DNA from: Acestrorhynchus altus
Lineage: Eukaryota > Chordata > Actinopteri > Characiformes > Acestrorhynchidae
Length of the DNA stretch: 64,000 nt
Assembly (NCBI GenBank): GCA_034509495.1
Contig: CM067513.1
Location: 24,054,169 to 24,118,168 of the forward strand
Direction: 5' to 3'
In this document: in pieces, positions 54,030-63,844 of the stretch
Position numbering within the stretch: the stretch's first letter is position 1
Layout: each line of letters begins with the position of its first letter
Made by a program: the position numbers and the translations under genes
Notes under the pieces: generated by a model
Told to the model about the DNA's origin: nothing
Databases searched by the model: none
The model's input: only the letters and a program-made list of their open reading frames with translations

Positions 54030-54800
54030 GTAGGGGCTCTGAACGTAGGGACAATGACTGGTTAAGGCAGAGAGCTTGCAGACATGATGGAGAGAAGGAT
54101 GGTAGATATTCTGTGTGTTCAGGAGACCAGATGGAAAGGAAGCAAGGCCAGGAACATTGGAGGTGGATTCAAATTGTTCTATCATGGTGTGGATAGGAAG
54201 AGAAATGCAGTAGGGATAATCCTAAAGGAACGGTTTGTGAAAAGTGTTCTGGATGTAAAGAGAGCGTCAGACAGGATTGTGAGCTTGAAGTTGGAAATTG
54301 ATGGTGTAATTTTGAATGTTGTCAGTTCATATGCAGCACAGGTTGGTTGTCAGTTAAAGGAGAAAGAGAAATTTTGGAGTATGATGGATGAAGTGGTAGA
54401 AGGTGTCCTTAGAGAGGAGAGATTGGTGATTGGTGCAGACTTCAATCGACATGTTGGTGAAGAGGTGCTTGGTATGTATGGTGTGAAAGACAGAAATGCA
54501 GAAGGTCAGATGGTTGTAGATTTTCAAAGGGAGTGGAAATGGCTGTGGTGAACACATATTTTCAGAAGAGTGAAGAACACAGGGTGATATACAAGAGTGG
54601 AGGGAGGTGCACACAGGTGGATTATATCCTTAACAGGAGATGCCCCTTAAAAGAGATTGGAGATTGTAAAGTGGTGCCATGGGATAGTGTAGGAAGGCAG
54701 CATAGGGTGGTTTTCTGTAAAATGAGGTTAGAAACAAAGGAGAGGAAGAGAGTGAAGACTGAGCCAAATGGTGGAAGCTGAAGGAGGAGGAAGGATGGGG
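54030..54800 (+). pseudogene. RTE endonuclease, frameshifted
   Basis: Blocks in order: LGALNVGTMTG (Asn block; followed by an in-frame TAA), VDILCVQETRWKGSKARNIG (catalytic Glu in QETRW), VIGADFNRHVGEEVLGMYGV (ADFN), then after a one-base shift near 54540 MAVVNTYFQKSEEHRVIYKS, CTQVDYILNRR and VGRQHRVVFCKM (the terminal QH/DH block). All conserved blocks are recognisable, so the domain was complete before the stop and the shift. It would nick target DNA for priming. Confidence 0.85.
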
Positions 54801-54841
54801 GCAGTGAGGAGCTACCTGAGGACTGGGAAAGTACAGCTAAG

Positions 54842-55360
54842 GTGGTGAGAGAAACTGGCAACAATGTGCTGGGTGTTTTGTCTGATCAGAGGAAAGAAGA
54901 CAAGGAAAGTTGGTGGTGGAATGAAGTCCAGGAAAGTATTCAGAAGAAGAAGGCAGCTAAGAAAAACTGGGATAACCAGAGAGATGAAGGAAGTAGGCAG
55001 GAGTACTATGAGGAAGAAAGAATGATGGCAAAGCCAAAGGTATGAGAGGCTGGACAGTAAAGAATGAGTAAAGAATGTGTATCATTTGGCTCAACAGAGA
55101 GAGAAACTGTGGTACTATATGGGGAAGCCAGAGAGGCCAGGTTGAGATGGTTTGGACATGTGTTGAGGAGTAATAGTGGATATATTGGACAAAGAATGTT
55201 GGAGATGGAGCTGCTGGGCAGAAGGAGAAGAGGAAGACCTCAGAGAAGGTTCATGGATGCAGTGAAGGTGGACATGGAGATGGTTGGTGTAACAGTAGAG
55301 GAACCAAGGGATAGGGCAAGATGGGGGCAGATGATCCACTGTGGCGACCCCTAAAGGAAG
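54842..55360 (+). pseudogene. RTE linker and C-terminal domain joined across an RT deletion
   Basis: The linker reads WWWNEVQESIQKKKAAKKNW and stops at PKV near 55045. The next recognisable block, REARLRWFGHVLRS, starts near 55130. It continues YIGQRMLEMELLGRRRRGRP, MDAVKVDMEMVGVTVEE and MIHCGDP, the conserved C-terminal domain of this RTE family. All RT motifs normally between are absent. Confidence 0.85.
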
Positions 55361-55361
55361 C

Positions 55362-55412
55362 AGCTAGAAGAAGAAGAAGAAGAAGAAGAAGAAGAAGAAG
55401 AAGAAGAAGAAG

Positions 55413-55443
<31 letters not shown>
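55362..55443. repeat. (AAG)n tail of the RTE element
   Basis: About 27 AAG triplets forming the 3' tail of the RTE retrotransposon. Confidence 0.95.
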
Positions 55444-55444
<1 letters not shown>

Positions 55445-55460
55445 GAAGAAGAAAAAGAAA

Positions 55461-55472
55461 TTATTCTCTAAA
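55461..55472. repeat. Right 12-bp target-site duplication of RTE
   Basis: TTATTCTCTAAA immediately after the RTE tail, identical to 53722-53733. Confidence 0.88.
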
Positions 55473-55759
55473 CCTCAGAGGTCTCAGAGGTAACACTGAC
55501 TTCAGAAACTTTTTGATTAGTGATTTTGCACACAAGCATGGTGTGTTGTTTGGGAGATTGGTAATACTATCTGGTTAATGCTGATCAGACATCATTCATG
55601 TTCTGTTGTGATTTTGAAGGTCCTTTTCTACATGTTTTTTTTTCTACATGGAGGGTGGTGTGCTCCACCCCAGTACTTGTAATGGCTCAGATGATTCCAA
55701 AGACAGATGTAAAGGCCAATGCTAATTATGCATAAATGGTATCTTTTTTTTATTATTTT

Positions 55760-56233
55760 TTATAATTGTTATGATCTTTAATTTCCTCCATTTGTACACA
55801 ATCTGTCACACTGGATTGGAGAGTCCAAAAAAAAGATTTGTAAACTTTTCCAGCCTGATGACCATCAACTTTTTCTGAACTCCTCAGTCATCTCCCTTTT
55901 TTCATGCCATGATATACTTCCACAGATGTGTTGTAAAGCTCAGACATTGATCACTCACACTGGATTGTTTCTCATTGAAAAAACTGACTCTAATTTCACC
56001 TTCAAATCTGTTAATATATCTTAAAGGTTCACATACTCTTGCCAGTCAGAAATATGTAATATTGGATTGTTTCAATAAATAAATGAGCATTGTTAATATT
56101 TTTGTCTCATTTGTTTAATTTTGTTCTCTTTATCTACTTTGAAATGTGATGGTTTGATGGATGAAGGTTTAGGTCAAACATGCAGAAATATTGAAAATTC
56201 TAAAGGGTTCACAAACTTTCAAGCACCACTGTA
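55760..56233 (-). mobile_element. Tc1-like element, family Tc1-D, 5' half
   Basis: The right end is the terminal repeat, whose reverse complement is TACAGTGGTGCTTGAAAGTT followed by TGTGAACCCTTTAGAATTTT. Moving left come AATATGTAATATTGGATTGT, CACCTTCAAATCTG, CATGCCATGATATACTTCCA and TTTCCTCCATTTGTACACAA. These are the minus-strand 5' untranslated region and DNA-binding-domain codons of a Tc1 transposase. The catalytic part is lost. Confidence 0.75.
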
Positions 56234-56990
56234 GGCTCTCAAAGAGAGCTCTCAAATGTAAATAGGTATACTTCATTTATTTGTTATATCCTTGCACTGA
56301 CCCTTCAGTACTGCAATACGATACAAGAGTAATAAATTCGACAGTCTTTTTTGTTTTATGATACTGCTTTGACAACAATTTCTGCTTGCATTTACTGGCT
56401 CTTCTCACATCCCCTCCTTTTCCCCATCCCCCATTCCCTGCACAGACCAATCAATGGCGGAATAAATTGAAATTAACCTAAAGCACCATTTTTTGTAGCA
56501 TAAGAGAGACCATCGAAGGACTTCTATCTTACTGCTTCAGATCCTTTCAGAACTCAATTACAAACAAATCATGGGGCAGGGTGCATAAAACATGCTAAGA
56601 TGAAAAATGGATATTGTCTGTATTTCAATCTCGAAGGCTTTTTGGGGGAGAGGGAGTGATACTTGAACACAAAGTCAGCTAGATCATCGCCAGTGGAGAT
56701 GCACATTACACTTGCATTAGCATAAATGGATCATCGATTTCCACTGATGTTCACCTTCAATTCTGTCTTGCAGAATTGGCTCAAATGGAGCTGAAAGTCC
56801 AGTGTCAGGCAGTCACTGTCTTAAAAGACAATATTGAAGATGTGACCTTTCAGTGTGATCACTTCCCTGCCCCCCTCCTTAGCATGACCCTAACCCCCTC
56901 TCTCCCCCTTCTTTCCCCCATACACACACATACACATGGGTACCTTAATGTCATCTACTCCACGTATAGGGATAGATCCATTAATTACAG
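56234..56990. other. Gene-free stretch with a repeat-free block
   Basis: 56440-56880 contains no recognised repeat and has balanced composition (GAAGGCTTTTTGGGGGAGAG, GTGGAGATGCACATTACACT, CATAAATGGATCATCGATTT). It could be conserved non-coding DNA. No exon was supported: an AG/ATG context near 56772 (CTTGCAGAATTGGCTC) looks like a splice acceptor but no matching donor or family was seen. Confidence 0.3.
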
Positions 56991-56994
56991 CACA

Positions 56995-57080
56995 TACGAC
57001 AGGGTTAGGCAATCCCAGTCCTGGAGTACCATATCCCTACACACTTTGCTGATTTCCCTGCTCTAACCCACTAAACCTGG
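56995..57080. mobile_element. Short dispersed MITE fragment
   Basis: GTTAGGCAATCCCAGTCCTG, GAGTACCATATCCCTACACA and TTTCCCTGCTCTAACCCACT recall a common fish MITE end (lone GGGCAATCC...CCTGGAG signature). Too short to classify further. Confidence 0.4.
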
Positions 57081-57227
57081 CAATCTGTCATTTGTTTTAG
57101 GCCAGAAAACATATTAGTTGCAGGGACTGTTACCATTACTATTGGTAACAGTTACTAAAACCATTACTGTTAAAAACAAAAACACAAAAAAAACACCAGG
57201 GCAAGACTACCTTTGCTAGAGAACACA

Positions 57228-57790
57228 TAGACCAGGGGTCCGCAACCTTTAACACTCAAAGAGCCATTTGGACCCGGTTTCGACGGAAAATAAAACACTG
57301 GGAGGCGCAAAGATTTTTTGACATCTCAAATGAAGACTGAAATGAACATTGCAATTAAATTTTATGTAATTAACATATTTTGAGCATTTTGATTCTTGAA
57401 AAAAAATAATATATTTTTTTTTATTCAAATGAATTAAAAAGCTAAATTTAAATTATCCATGTAGCAAACAAAAGCAAAAAAGCCTGAGCTGTAGTGAAGC
57501 CTGGAACTGAATTTAATCAAATAAACTGGGAAAAAGTCACTAAACAATGAAAAATGAATATTTGCAAAATATCTGCATAAACATTTCTCTGAGCAGGGTA
57601 ATGGGACTTCTGCTCCTGAAGGTCTGTGCAGTCACTTTCATACACTTTCGTAAGCTGTGTTTGTGAGCAGGGTTTGTTTTTGACACAGTTCATGGTGTAG
57701 AATAGCTGCTCACATACATATGTGGATCCAGATCCAGATCCAGATCCGGTTTTACACCTGTCGAGTTTTGGTGGGTAAACCGGCTTCCAC
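57228..57790 (-). mobile_element. hAT transposon remnant with transposase C-terminus
   Basis: The left terminus CCAGGGGTCCGCAACCTTTA, then ACACTCAAAGAGCCATTTGG, is a typical hAT end. Reading the minus strand leftwards from 57725, a transposase C-terminal part is visible: TYVCEQLFYTMN, the CEQLF motif of the hAT dimerisation domain, then KNKPCSQTQLTK, QEQKSH and a stop near 57510. No in-frame Met precedes it. The N-terminal BED finger and catalytic residues are absent. Confidence 0.65.
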
Positions 57791-57849
57791 GAGTGTGACG
57801 CTTATTTTGAATTATATTTTGAAAATACATACATTCCATACGTGCCATA

Positions 57850-58350
57850 CATACATTTTATATGTATGATGCAAACCAAACAGCATTTGAGCACATGAAC
57901 CTCAAACAAACTGTGCAGCATGAGGTGGAAGTGTTATGATTGGAGCTGCTTTGCTGAAGCAGAGCCTGGAGATCTCTCCATTATAAAAACTACTACGAAA
58001 TCGTAATAGTATCAGAGGGGGCTTGAGGAAAATGAAACCAACTGTAAAAAACATCAAATAACTGAAAGAATTCCACATGGAGGAGTGGCGAAATCTTTCT
58101 TCTAGTTGATGTCTTGAACTGACACTAGTAGTCAGTTATAGGAAACATATAATTGGCATCATTTCAGCCAAAAGAGGAAATACTAGTTATTAGGGAATAG
58201 GGTGTCCTAAGTTTTCCTGTAAATTGTTTTCCTAAAAAGTACATTTTACAAATGATTTAAAAGATATTTCTTCAGTTTTATGTATATCACATCCATCTGT
58301 TATTTATATTTAAAATGAAGATTAAACGTCCTTATGTTTAAGTATGACAA
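57850..58350 (+). mobile_element. Tc1-A 3' half
   Basis: AAACTGTGCAGCATGAGGTG, GAAGTGTTATGATTGGAGCT and GCTTTGCTGAAGCAGAGCC match the KHGG...GCFA region at 50785-50840. GAATTCCACATGGAGGAGTG, TTGGCATCATTTCAGCCAAA and AGATATTTCTTCAGTTTTAT are the terminal repeat region. Frames are broken. Confidence 0.65.
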
Positions 58351-59384
58351 AGTCAAATGTTCATCAGTGTCCTAACTCTGACTCGAAACATTTTACATCA
58401 TTCTGTCTTTAAATATTGAGTTTGATAAATATTGCCTCTAAATGTGGGTTCTGGCATCTGAATGTATGGGATCCCTGTTCACGAATACTGAACATCATCA
58501 TATTGACAACTGAAGTGTGCACATATAATGTATTGTGGTGTTAGATTTTTGCCATATTGCCCACCCTTGCGCCCAAGGGTTAGGGGTGGGGGGTGGGTGG
58601 TGGTTGAACAGAATGTGGATTTGGACCATAGAGGAAGAGGGATCAGTAAATAACAATCACCAAGGGGATGTGTCTGGGGTGCCTCCTCATCTGGCCTCAA
58701 GTCAATTTAATTTAAATGTAAATTTCAGGGATGCGTGGCGTTAAAAGGCTTATATTAGCAAAATGGAGAAAGTTAATGAAAGTATTTCAATCTCTGTAAC
58801 TGCACTGCCTCCCTCATTTACCTCCTAGCAAATATATTGGCCAGGCTGTTAGCAGTTGGGACCGGGGTGATATACGTATTCTTTAACAACCCCGCCTCCC
58901 CCAAGCCCCCAACATTTAGATCAACCTTTCACTCTCCCATCCAATTTCTCACGTCTTGTTGCTCAGTGGGGTATAGCTATTTAGTGTTGGGTGGGAGCAC
59001 ACTGAGTTGGTGACTAACAAAGCTATGTTCAGCGTGCAGATGATGTTTCCACTGCTATTTGGATAACCGCCTTAATACACTAGAAAGGGAATGAGAGAGA
59101 GTAACAGAGAATGGGGGAGGGAGAGATTGAGAGCAGAGTGGAAAAGGGAGAACACGGCCATAGTCAGGTTGTTTAGAATTCAGTCTGCATCCATGTGAAT
59201 TGCAGATCATTGAAGAGCACTGAAGAACCTTCCACGTGGACTGCCAGCAGAAAGAACCACTTAGATCAGCTCCAGTGAGAAGACATGCAGACTCACAAGT
59301 GAAGGATTGGCCATAATAAGAAAATGACTCATGAGATAAGGTTTAGTGTAAATTGAGCAGTGTTTGATTTCTACATTCTCTTAA
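58351..59384. other. Gene-free stretch
   Basis: 58690-58870 (GATGCGTGGCGTTAAAAGGC, TTAATGAAAGTATTTCAATC) is repeat-free and balanced. Otherwise unrecognised. No exon supported. Confidence 0.3.
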
Positions 59385-59640
59385 TGTTGATAGAAACCAC
59401 TACTAAATCTTTGTAGTATCAGGGGGGGCTTGAGCAAAATATATGACCGTCTGTACAAAGAAATCACACAGCTGAAAGAGTTCTGCATGGAAGAATGGGA
59501 AAGGCTTTCATCCAGTTGATGTCAGAGACTGATAGATGGTTATAGGAAGCATGTAATTGATATTATTTCAACCAAAGGAGGAAATAGATATTATTAGGGC
59601 ATTGATTGTTCTAACTCGTAGATCATTGGGTTAATATGTT
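59385..59640 (+). mobile_element. Tc1-A 3' fragment
   Basis: AAACCACTACTAAATCTTTG, AGTATCAGGGGGGGCTTGAG, AGAGTTCTGCATGGAAGAAT and TATTATTTCAACCAAAGGAG repeat the 57990-58200 order. Non-coding remnant. Confidence 0.6.
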
Positions 59641-59999
59641 GACTTTTATACATTACTGTACAAATTTAAGGGTTCTATTGAAGAATATTAGCGTAGCCTC
59701 AGGTGTACTAATTAACATGGCTAAAGAGGCAAATTATCTCTGCGAGATCTGAGGACAGAATCTTCTGTTGTTTTTTTAGTGCTTTGCCAGCAGAAAGCTG
59801 CTTCTTGTTTTCTCAAACTGAGCTCACTGCCAATTAAGAATGCTTAAATAATGACCTGCATAGATTGGCTGTCTTGGGAGGGATATGCTGACGTGCTTTA
59901 TTTTTAACTTGAGTAAACCCCTGCTTTCTTCACTATGGAGGAGTTACCAAAATATACTGATCAAGGACCGGTTAAATCTGATTCCTAACCATAAGGCCT

Positions 60000-60185
60000 T
60001 TAAGGGTGTTTTCACACTAGTGTTTTTTTCTGGACCCAGGAGCACTTGCTCCAAATTTGGTATGTTTGGTCAGGTGTGAAAGCTGTTTTTAGGCCTGGGA
60101 GCAGTCCAAATAAACAATTTCGTCCTGAAATTGGTGGTTTGGTTCAATCCACTGCAGGTATAAAACCTATTCGATTCTGGCACTT
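60000..60185. mobile_element. Truncated MITE with TTTTCACAC-type end
   Basis: TTTAAGGGTGTTTTCACACT followed by GGTCAGGTGTGAAAGCTGTT and TGGTTTGGTTCAATCCACT has the style of fish MITEs that insert at TTAA. A matching right end was not found. Confidence 0.35.
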
Positions 60186-60494
60186 CATGAGTGGTTGCCT
60201 TATTGGTTTACTTTGTAATATGTAACAGTGCCACAGAAGAACTTTAATTTCCTTAAAGATGAAGATATCTTAGTTTTAATTTATCCTAAAGCCCACCCTA
60301 ACCCTAACCATGAATTTAGCCTCTTCTCTAAACCTAAACTCAATTCTGTTCCTGGTTCAAATCCTACCCACTGATCAAATCCTACCCATAACCCTAAAAT
60401 ATGAATGAAGCATATTGTTTAACAACCTGTAGGTCATCTACAGCTCTGGAAGAAATTGGAAAAGACCACTTAACTACTTCTCATTAGAGCAGCA

Positions 60495-60625
60495 GCCTTG
60501 TGACTGGAAGGTCACCGATCTGAGTCCCTGAATGAAGTGTCCTTGAGCAAGACACCCAACCCCCAAAGTGCTGCTCAGGGACTGCAGCAGAGGCTGCCAC
60601 TGCTCCAGCACTAGGAGAGGGTATG
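60495..60625 (+). mobile_element. tRNA-derived SINE, plus strand, diverged
   Basis: GCCTTGTGACTGGAAGGTCA, GAGTCCCTGAATGAAGTGTC, CTTGAGCAAGACACCCAACC and GCTGCTCAGGGACTGCAGCA match the minus-strand SINE at 15790-16030. The B-box has decayed (CCGATCTGAGTCC). Confidence 0.6.
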
Positions 60626-60629
60626 GCCA

Positions 60630-62170
60630 CTGATTTCCTCAATTCATTTAAATCCAGTTCACAAGGTTCTGTTTTAATTTGGATTCCAATTAAATTCAAC
60701 AAATTTCAGGCATAATTAATTTATGCATATTTCAGTTACAATAACAGATTTCTTAATTCAGCTCCACAAACTGCTGCACTGAAATATGCTACTGAACTTG
60801 TCTACATATAAGCTAATCAGTGCCATTCATACTCTTCATTATTAAAGGGATTTTCTTACTCGTACCATTGTCCTTCTTAGAATCAATCAACTCAGAATGT
60901 GCTTCTTCAATTGCAACACATTTTAAGTGGTAATAACTGTGGGGAGTGTCTTAAATTTTTCCTCACACAAATACTCAAGAAAAACAATTCTATTCATTCA
61001 ATTTTACAAGGGAAGTTTAAAAGACATTTATTCTGTTTTATTTGTTTAGTTATATCACTTCCATTTCTCAACATGGTTCACACTTGTTGAGTGTGGTGTC
61101 ATAATATTTTCACATTGTATATGTTATATTGCCATTCAGTCAAACTATATAGGGATACGATGATTTTGGTCCATATCTGTCCCATATTGTTAAGATGATT
61201 TAGACTACAATCTACACTGCAAGGGTCTTCTTCTGGAAAGAGGGTAGGTTCATGATACCTGATACATGATACAGGTCACCACATGTTAATAAAGCTGTTT
61301 CTTTCCTTCAAAGCTTTGTATTTTACTGCTGAATCCATTATGTCCTCTAAACCCATGTCACTGATGAAATAAAGTGTGTAATTAATTTCTTACACAGGAA
61401 CCAATTCCTCCACTTTGCTCTCACACATCTATACACCATGGCCTTCTCTACACAGCTGAACATCAACCCCATCAGTAAACATTAACCTCTTGGGGGAGGG
61501 GGGTAATGCCCTTAGGACTCTGGAGTTGACGTTACGGACCACTATATATGGTTTCAAAGCAATACAACAAACATTTAGGTAGCTAGTGTTATTTTTAACT
61601 ATTTTTTCACCTTGGGTTTCTTATAGTTCTCTCCAGGAACAGCACAGGGGCTAACTGTGGATGAAAGTGGGTGTGAGCAATATATAAGATATTATAAGCT
61701 TATAAGCTATATAAAATATACACACAAAATAGTGCACACTCCAAATACACACAAAATAGTGCAGTGTATACAATATACAGTATAAACATTTTAAATAATA
61801 CGTATCTGTAGAACAAAATCTGGAGAAAAATTATTTACAAATTATTTACAGATAATGCACATGGGCAGAAGAAATATTGCAAATTGTTATGCTACATTGA
61901 AAACTCTAATAGTGTGTGGATTTAAGTGTATGTTAAGTGGATTTAAGTGTATGGATTTAAGTGTATATTAGAGTATGTGGTCTGCATGGAATCACCCATA
62001 TTGCAGAATCTCAAGAAAATATAATATCATGAAAAAGTTCATTTGTGTACAGAATATATTGACCTTTTTGGTTTTACTGTTGATCAGTTTGGCTTATATA
62101 CTTATATTATATATTAGTATATATAATATTTAATATATTTACACCATGGCAGTATGTGGTTCTGCACATA
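60630..62170. other. Gene-free AT-rich stretch
   Basis: 60990-61090 has Tc1-A-like words (AAAAGACATTTATTCTGTTT). The block 61567-61710 (TTTTTCACCTTGGGTTTCTT, GGCTAACTGTGGATGAAAGT) is duplicated at 62757-62890. 61700-61900 is AT-rich with CACACAAAATAGTGCA repeated twice. No exon. Confidence 0.4.
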
Positions 62171-62174
62171 GTGT

Positions 62175-62310
62175 GTGTGTCAGACAGCTCCATTGGCCTT
62201 GAGTTGTGGGGTTGGGTTGGGTTGAGTTGATCCCCACTTGGGTCACTGTTTCTGTGGAGTTTTTTTTCTCCTGGTGCATGAGTGGGTTTCTTCCTGCAGT
62301 TTCAAAATGT
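62175..62310 (+). mobile_element. Highly diverged V-SINE-like fragment
   Basis: TTGATCCCCACTTGGGTCAC, TGTTTCTGTGGAGTTTTTTT and GAGTGGGTTTCTTCCTGCAG line up with the B-box and core of the element at 43600-43775. Short and old. Confidence 0.4.
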
Positions 62311-62756
62311 GCATAGATTCAAATTGAATTCAAAGTAAAGGGACAGAGGGGGACACCCCCTCCTGATGATTGGATGAGCTAAAAGTACAGAGGGGGACCC
62401 ATGCTTCTTGCACCATTTAAAAATGCTAAGATTCAAATCAAATGAACAAATTTAAATTGCTGAATGAAGGGGAATTGTCAAGTGGATGAGAGTAAAGAAA
62501 CCCCTGCTTTTGTAGAACAAAATGAATGGAAGTGGACCTTCTTTTCAGACCAACATGCTTGTATGCAAATGAATTCATGAATTTAAACAAATTAATTCCT
62601 ATTTTCCACAAATATTTCCATGGAGGCTCTGGACCTGCTGAATATATATGCTGTCTGTTAGTAATCAGAATTAAAATGTTGGAAGTACAAGTTCTACTGG
62701 TAAACATGATTTTAGACAGCTGTAACTGGACTTTTTACAGGTGAAATGTATGAAAT

Positions 62757-62890
62757 AGCATGATAGTTTTGTTTTAACTAGTTTTTCACCTTGGGTTTGA
62801 TTTATTGCTCTCCAGAAAAGGCACTGGGGTTAACTGTGGGTGAAAGTAGGTATGAGTATTAGATAAGATAATACTTTATTATCTTTACAG
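62757..62890 (+). repeat. Direct duplicate of 61567-61710
   Basis: Shared order: TTTTTCACCTTGGGTTT, CTCTCCAGAAAAGGCACTGG, GTTAACTGTGGGTGAAAGTA, TGAGTATTAGATAAGATAAT. It ends ACTTTATTATC, which recalls the ACTTTATTGATCCC end of L2-type LINEs. Confidence 0.5.
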
Positions 62891-62909
62891 GTAAAAAGTG
62901 TGAAATTGA

Positions 62910-63840
62910 AGGTAATAATTGGTAGTCAGGGTTACATTAAATATGTGTTGTAGTTCTGATATTACAGGCAGTAAACTTTACAGAGATCAGTAAAATCTCA
63001 GTCATTATCTGTTGTAGGTCTGATATTATAGGCACTGCATTTTACAGACATCTGCAAAAAGTAATAATGTGTCATAGGTCTGGTATTAAAGGCAGTAAAC
63101 TTTAAAAAAATGGGAAAATCTCAGTAATTATGTGTTGTAGGTCTGGTATTGTAGCCAGTAAAGTTTAAAAAGATCTTTAAAATCTCAGTAATGATGTGTG
63201 GGTGGTCTGATATAATAGGCAGTCAACTTTACAGAAATCTGTTAAAACTCAGGAATGATGCTTCATAGGATTGGTATTATAGGCAGTAAATTTTACAAAG
63301 TTCTGTAAAATCTAAGTAATGATGTGTCAGAGGTCTGGTATTATGGGCAGTAAACTTTACAAAGATCTGTAAAATTTCAGTAATGATGTGTCTTATGTCT
63401 GATATTATAGTCATTAAACTTTACAGAGATTTGTAAAGTCTCAGTAATTATGTGTTGGTGGTCTGGTATTATAGACAGTAAACTTTACAGAGATCTGTAA
63501 AGTCTCAATATTGATGTATTGGGGGAGACTGAGACCGTACACTTCTCTGTATCGTTTACTGTGTATAAAACCAGACCCCAACACATCATTACTGAGCTCT
63601 GTAAAGTCTCAGTAATGATGTGTTGGGGTCTGGTATTATAGACAGTAAACTTTACAGAGATCTGTAAAGTCTCAGTAATGACGTATTGGGGTCTGGTATT
63701 ATATACACTAAACTTTACAGAGATCTGTAAAGTCTCAGTAATGACGTGTTGGGGTCTGGTATTATAGACAGTAAACTTTATAAAGATCTGTAAAGTCTCA
63801 ATCATGACGTGTTCGGGGTCTGGTATTTTAGACAGTAAAG
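62910..63840. repeat. 63-bp minisatellite with one inverted unit
   Basis: About 14 units of 63-64 bp, for example ATGATGTGTTGGGGTCTGGT, ATTATAGACAGTAAACTTTA, CAGAGATCTGTAAAGTCTCA. Left units are diverged and the units after 63600 are nearly identical. The unit at about 63530-63595 is in opposite orientation. A minus-strand frame (63485-63925) reads through as a 21-residue repeat (NTRPQHVITETLQISVKFTVY), a consequence of the period. Confidence 0.93.
63555..63649. repeat. 41-bp palindrome formed by the flipped minisatellite unit
   Basis: Arms 63555-63595 and 63609-63649 are reverse complements with 2 mismatches in 41 bp, with a 13-nt spacer. Confidence 0.92.
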
Positions 63841-63844
63841 TCAG

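Larger units (their letters stand above)
53734..55460 (+). mobile_element. RTE-clade LINE lacking its reverse transcriptase
   Basis: Begins after an A run with TTAGGGGTGTACTTTGTG and AAATGGTGAGAGTTGCATCA, the GC-rich leader of this RTE family (GGATCGGTCGAGGCCCGG). It then carries the endonuclease and the first residues of the RT linker, and jumps directly to the C-terminal domain. It ends GATCCACTGTGGCGACCCCT, AAAGGAAGCAGC and an (AAG)n tail of about 80 bp. Full relatives are about 3.2 kb; this copy is 1.73 kb. The exact 12-bp target duplication shows the shortened form itself was inserted, or was deleted after insertion without disturbing the ends. Confidence 0.85.
53410..55537. mobile_element. 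TIR element family D1, copy C, split by an RTE element
   Basis: Left part 53410-53733: CAGAGTTTTAGAAATGTG, AACTTTATATGTGGATGAAA, GAAATTATTTTTATATGCTA and TTAGCTTCTAAGGCAGCATT match copies A and B. Right part 55461-55537: CTCTAAACCTCAGAGGTCTC and TAGTGATTTTGCACACAAGC match their right ends. The RTE retrotransposon at 53734-55460 lies between them, with one copy of its target duplication on each side. Confidence 0.7.

Noticed and set aside
55321..55578. Poly-arginine open frame at the RTE tail
   Set aside because: It is the (AAG)n tail read in frame as Arg or Lys, not a protein.
60290..60315. CCCACCCTAACCCTAACC, a possible telomere repeat
   Set aside because: Only two hexamers, then ordinary sequence. 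This is background, not an interstitial telomere.
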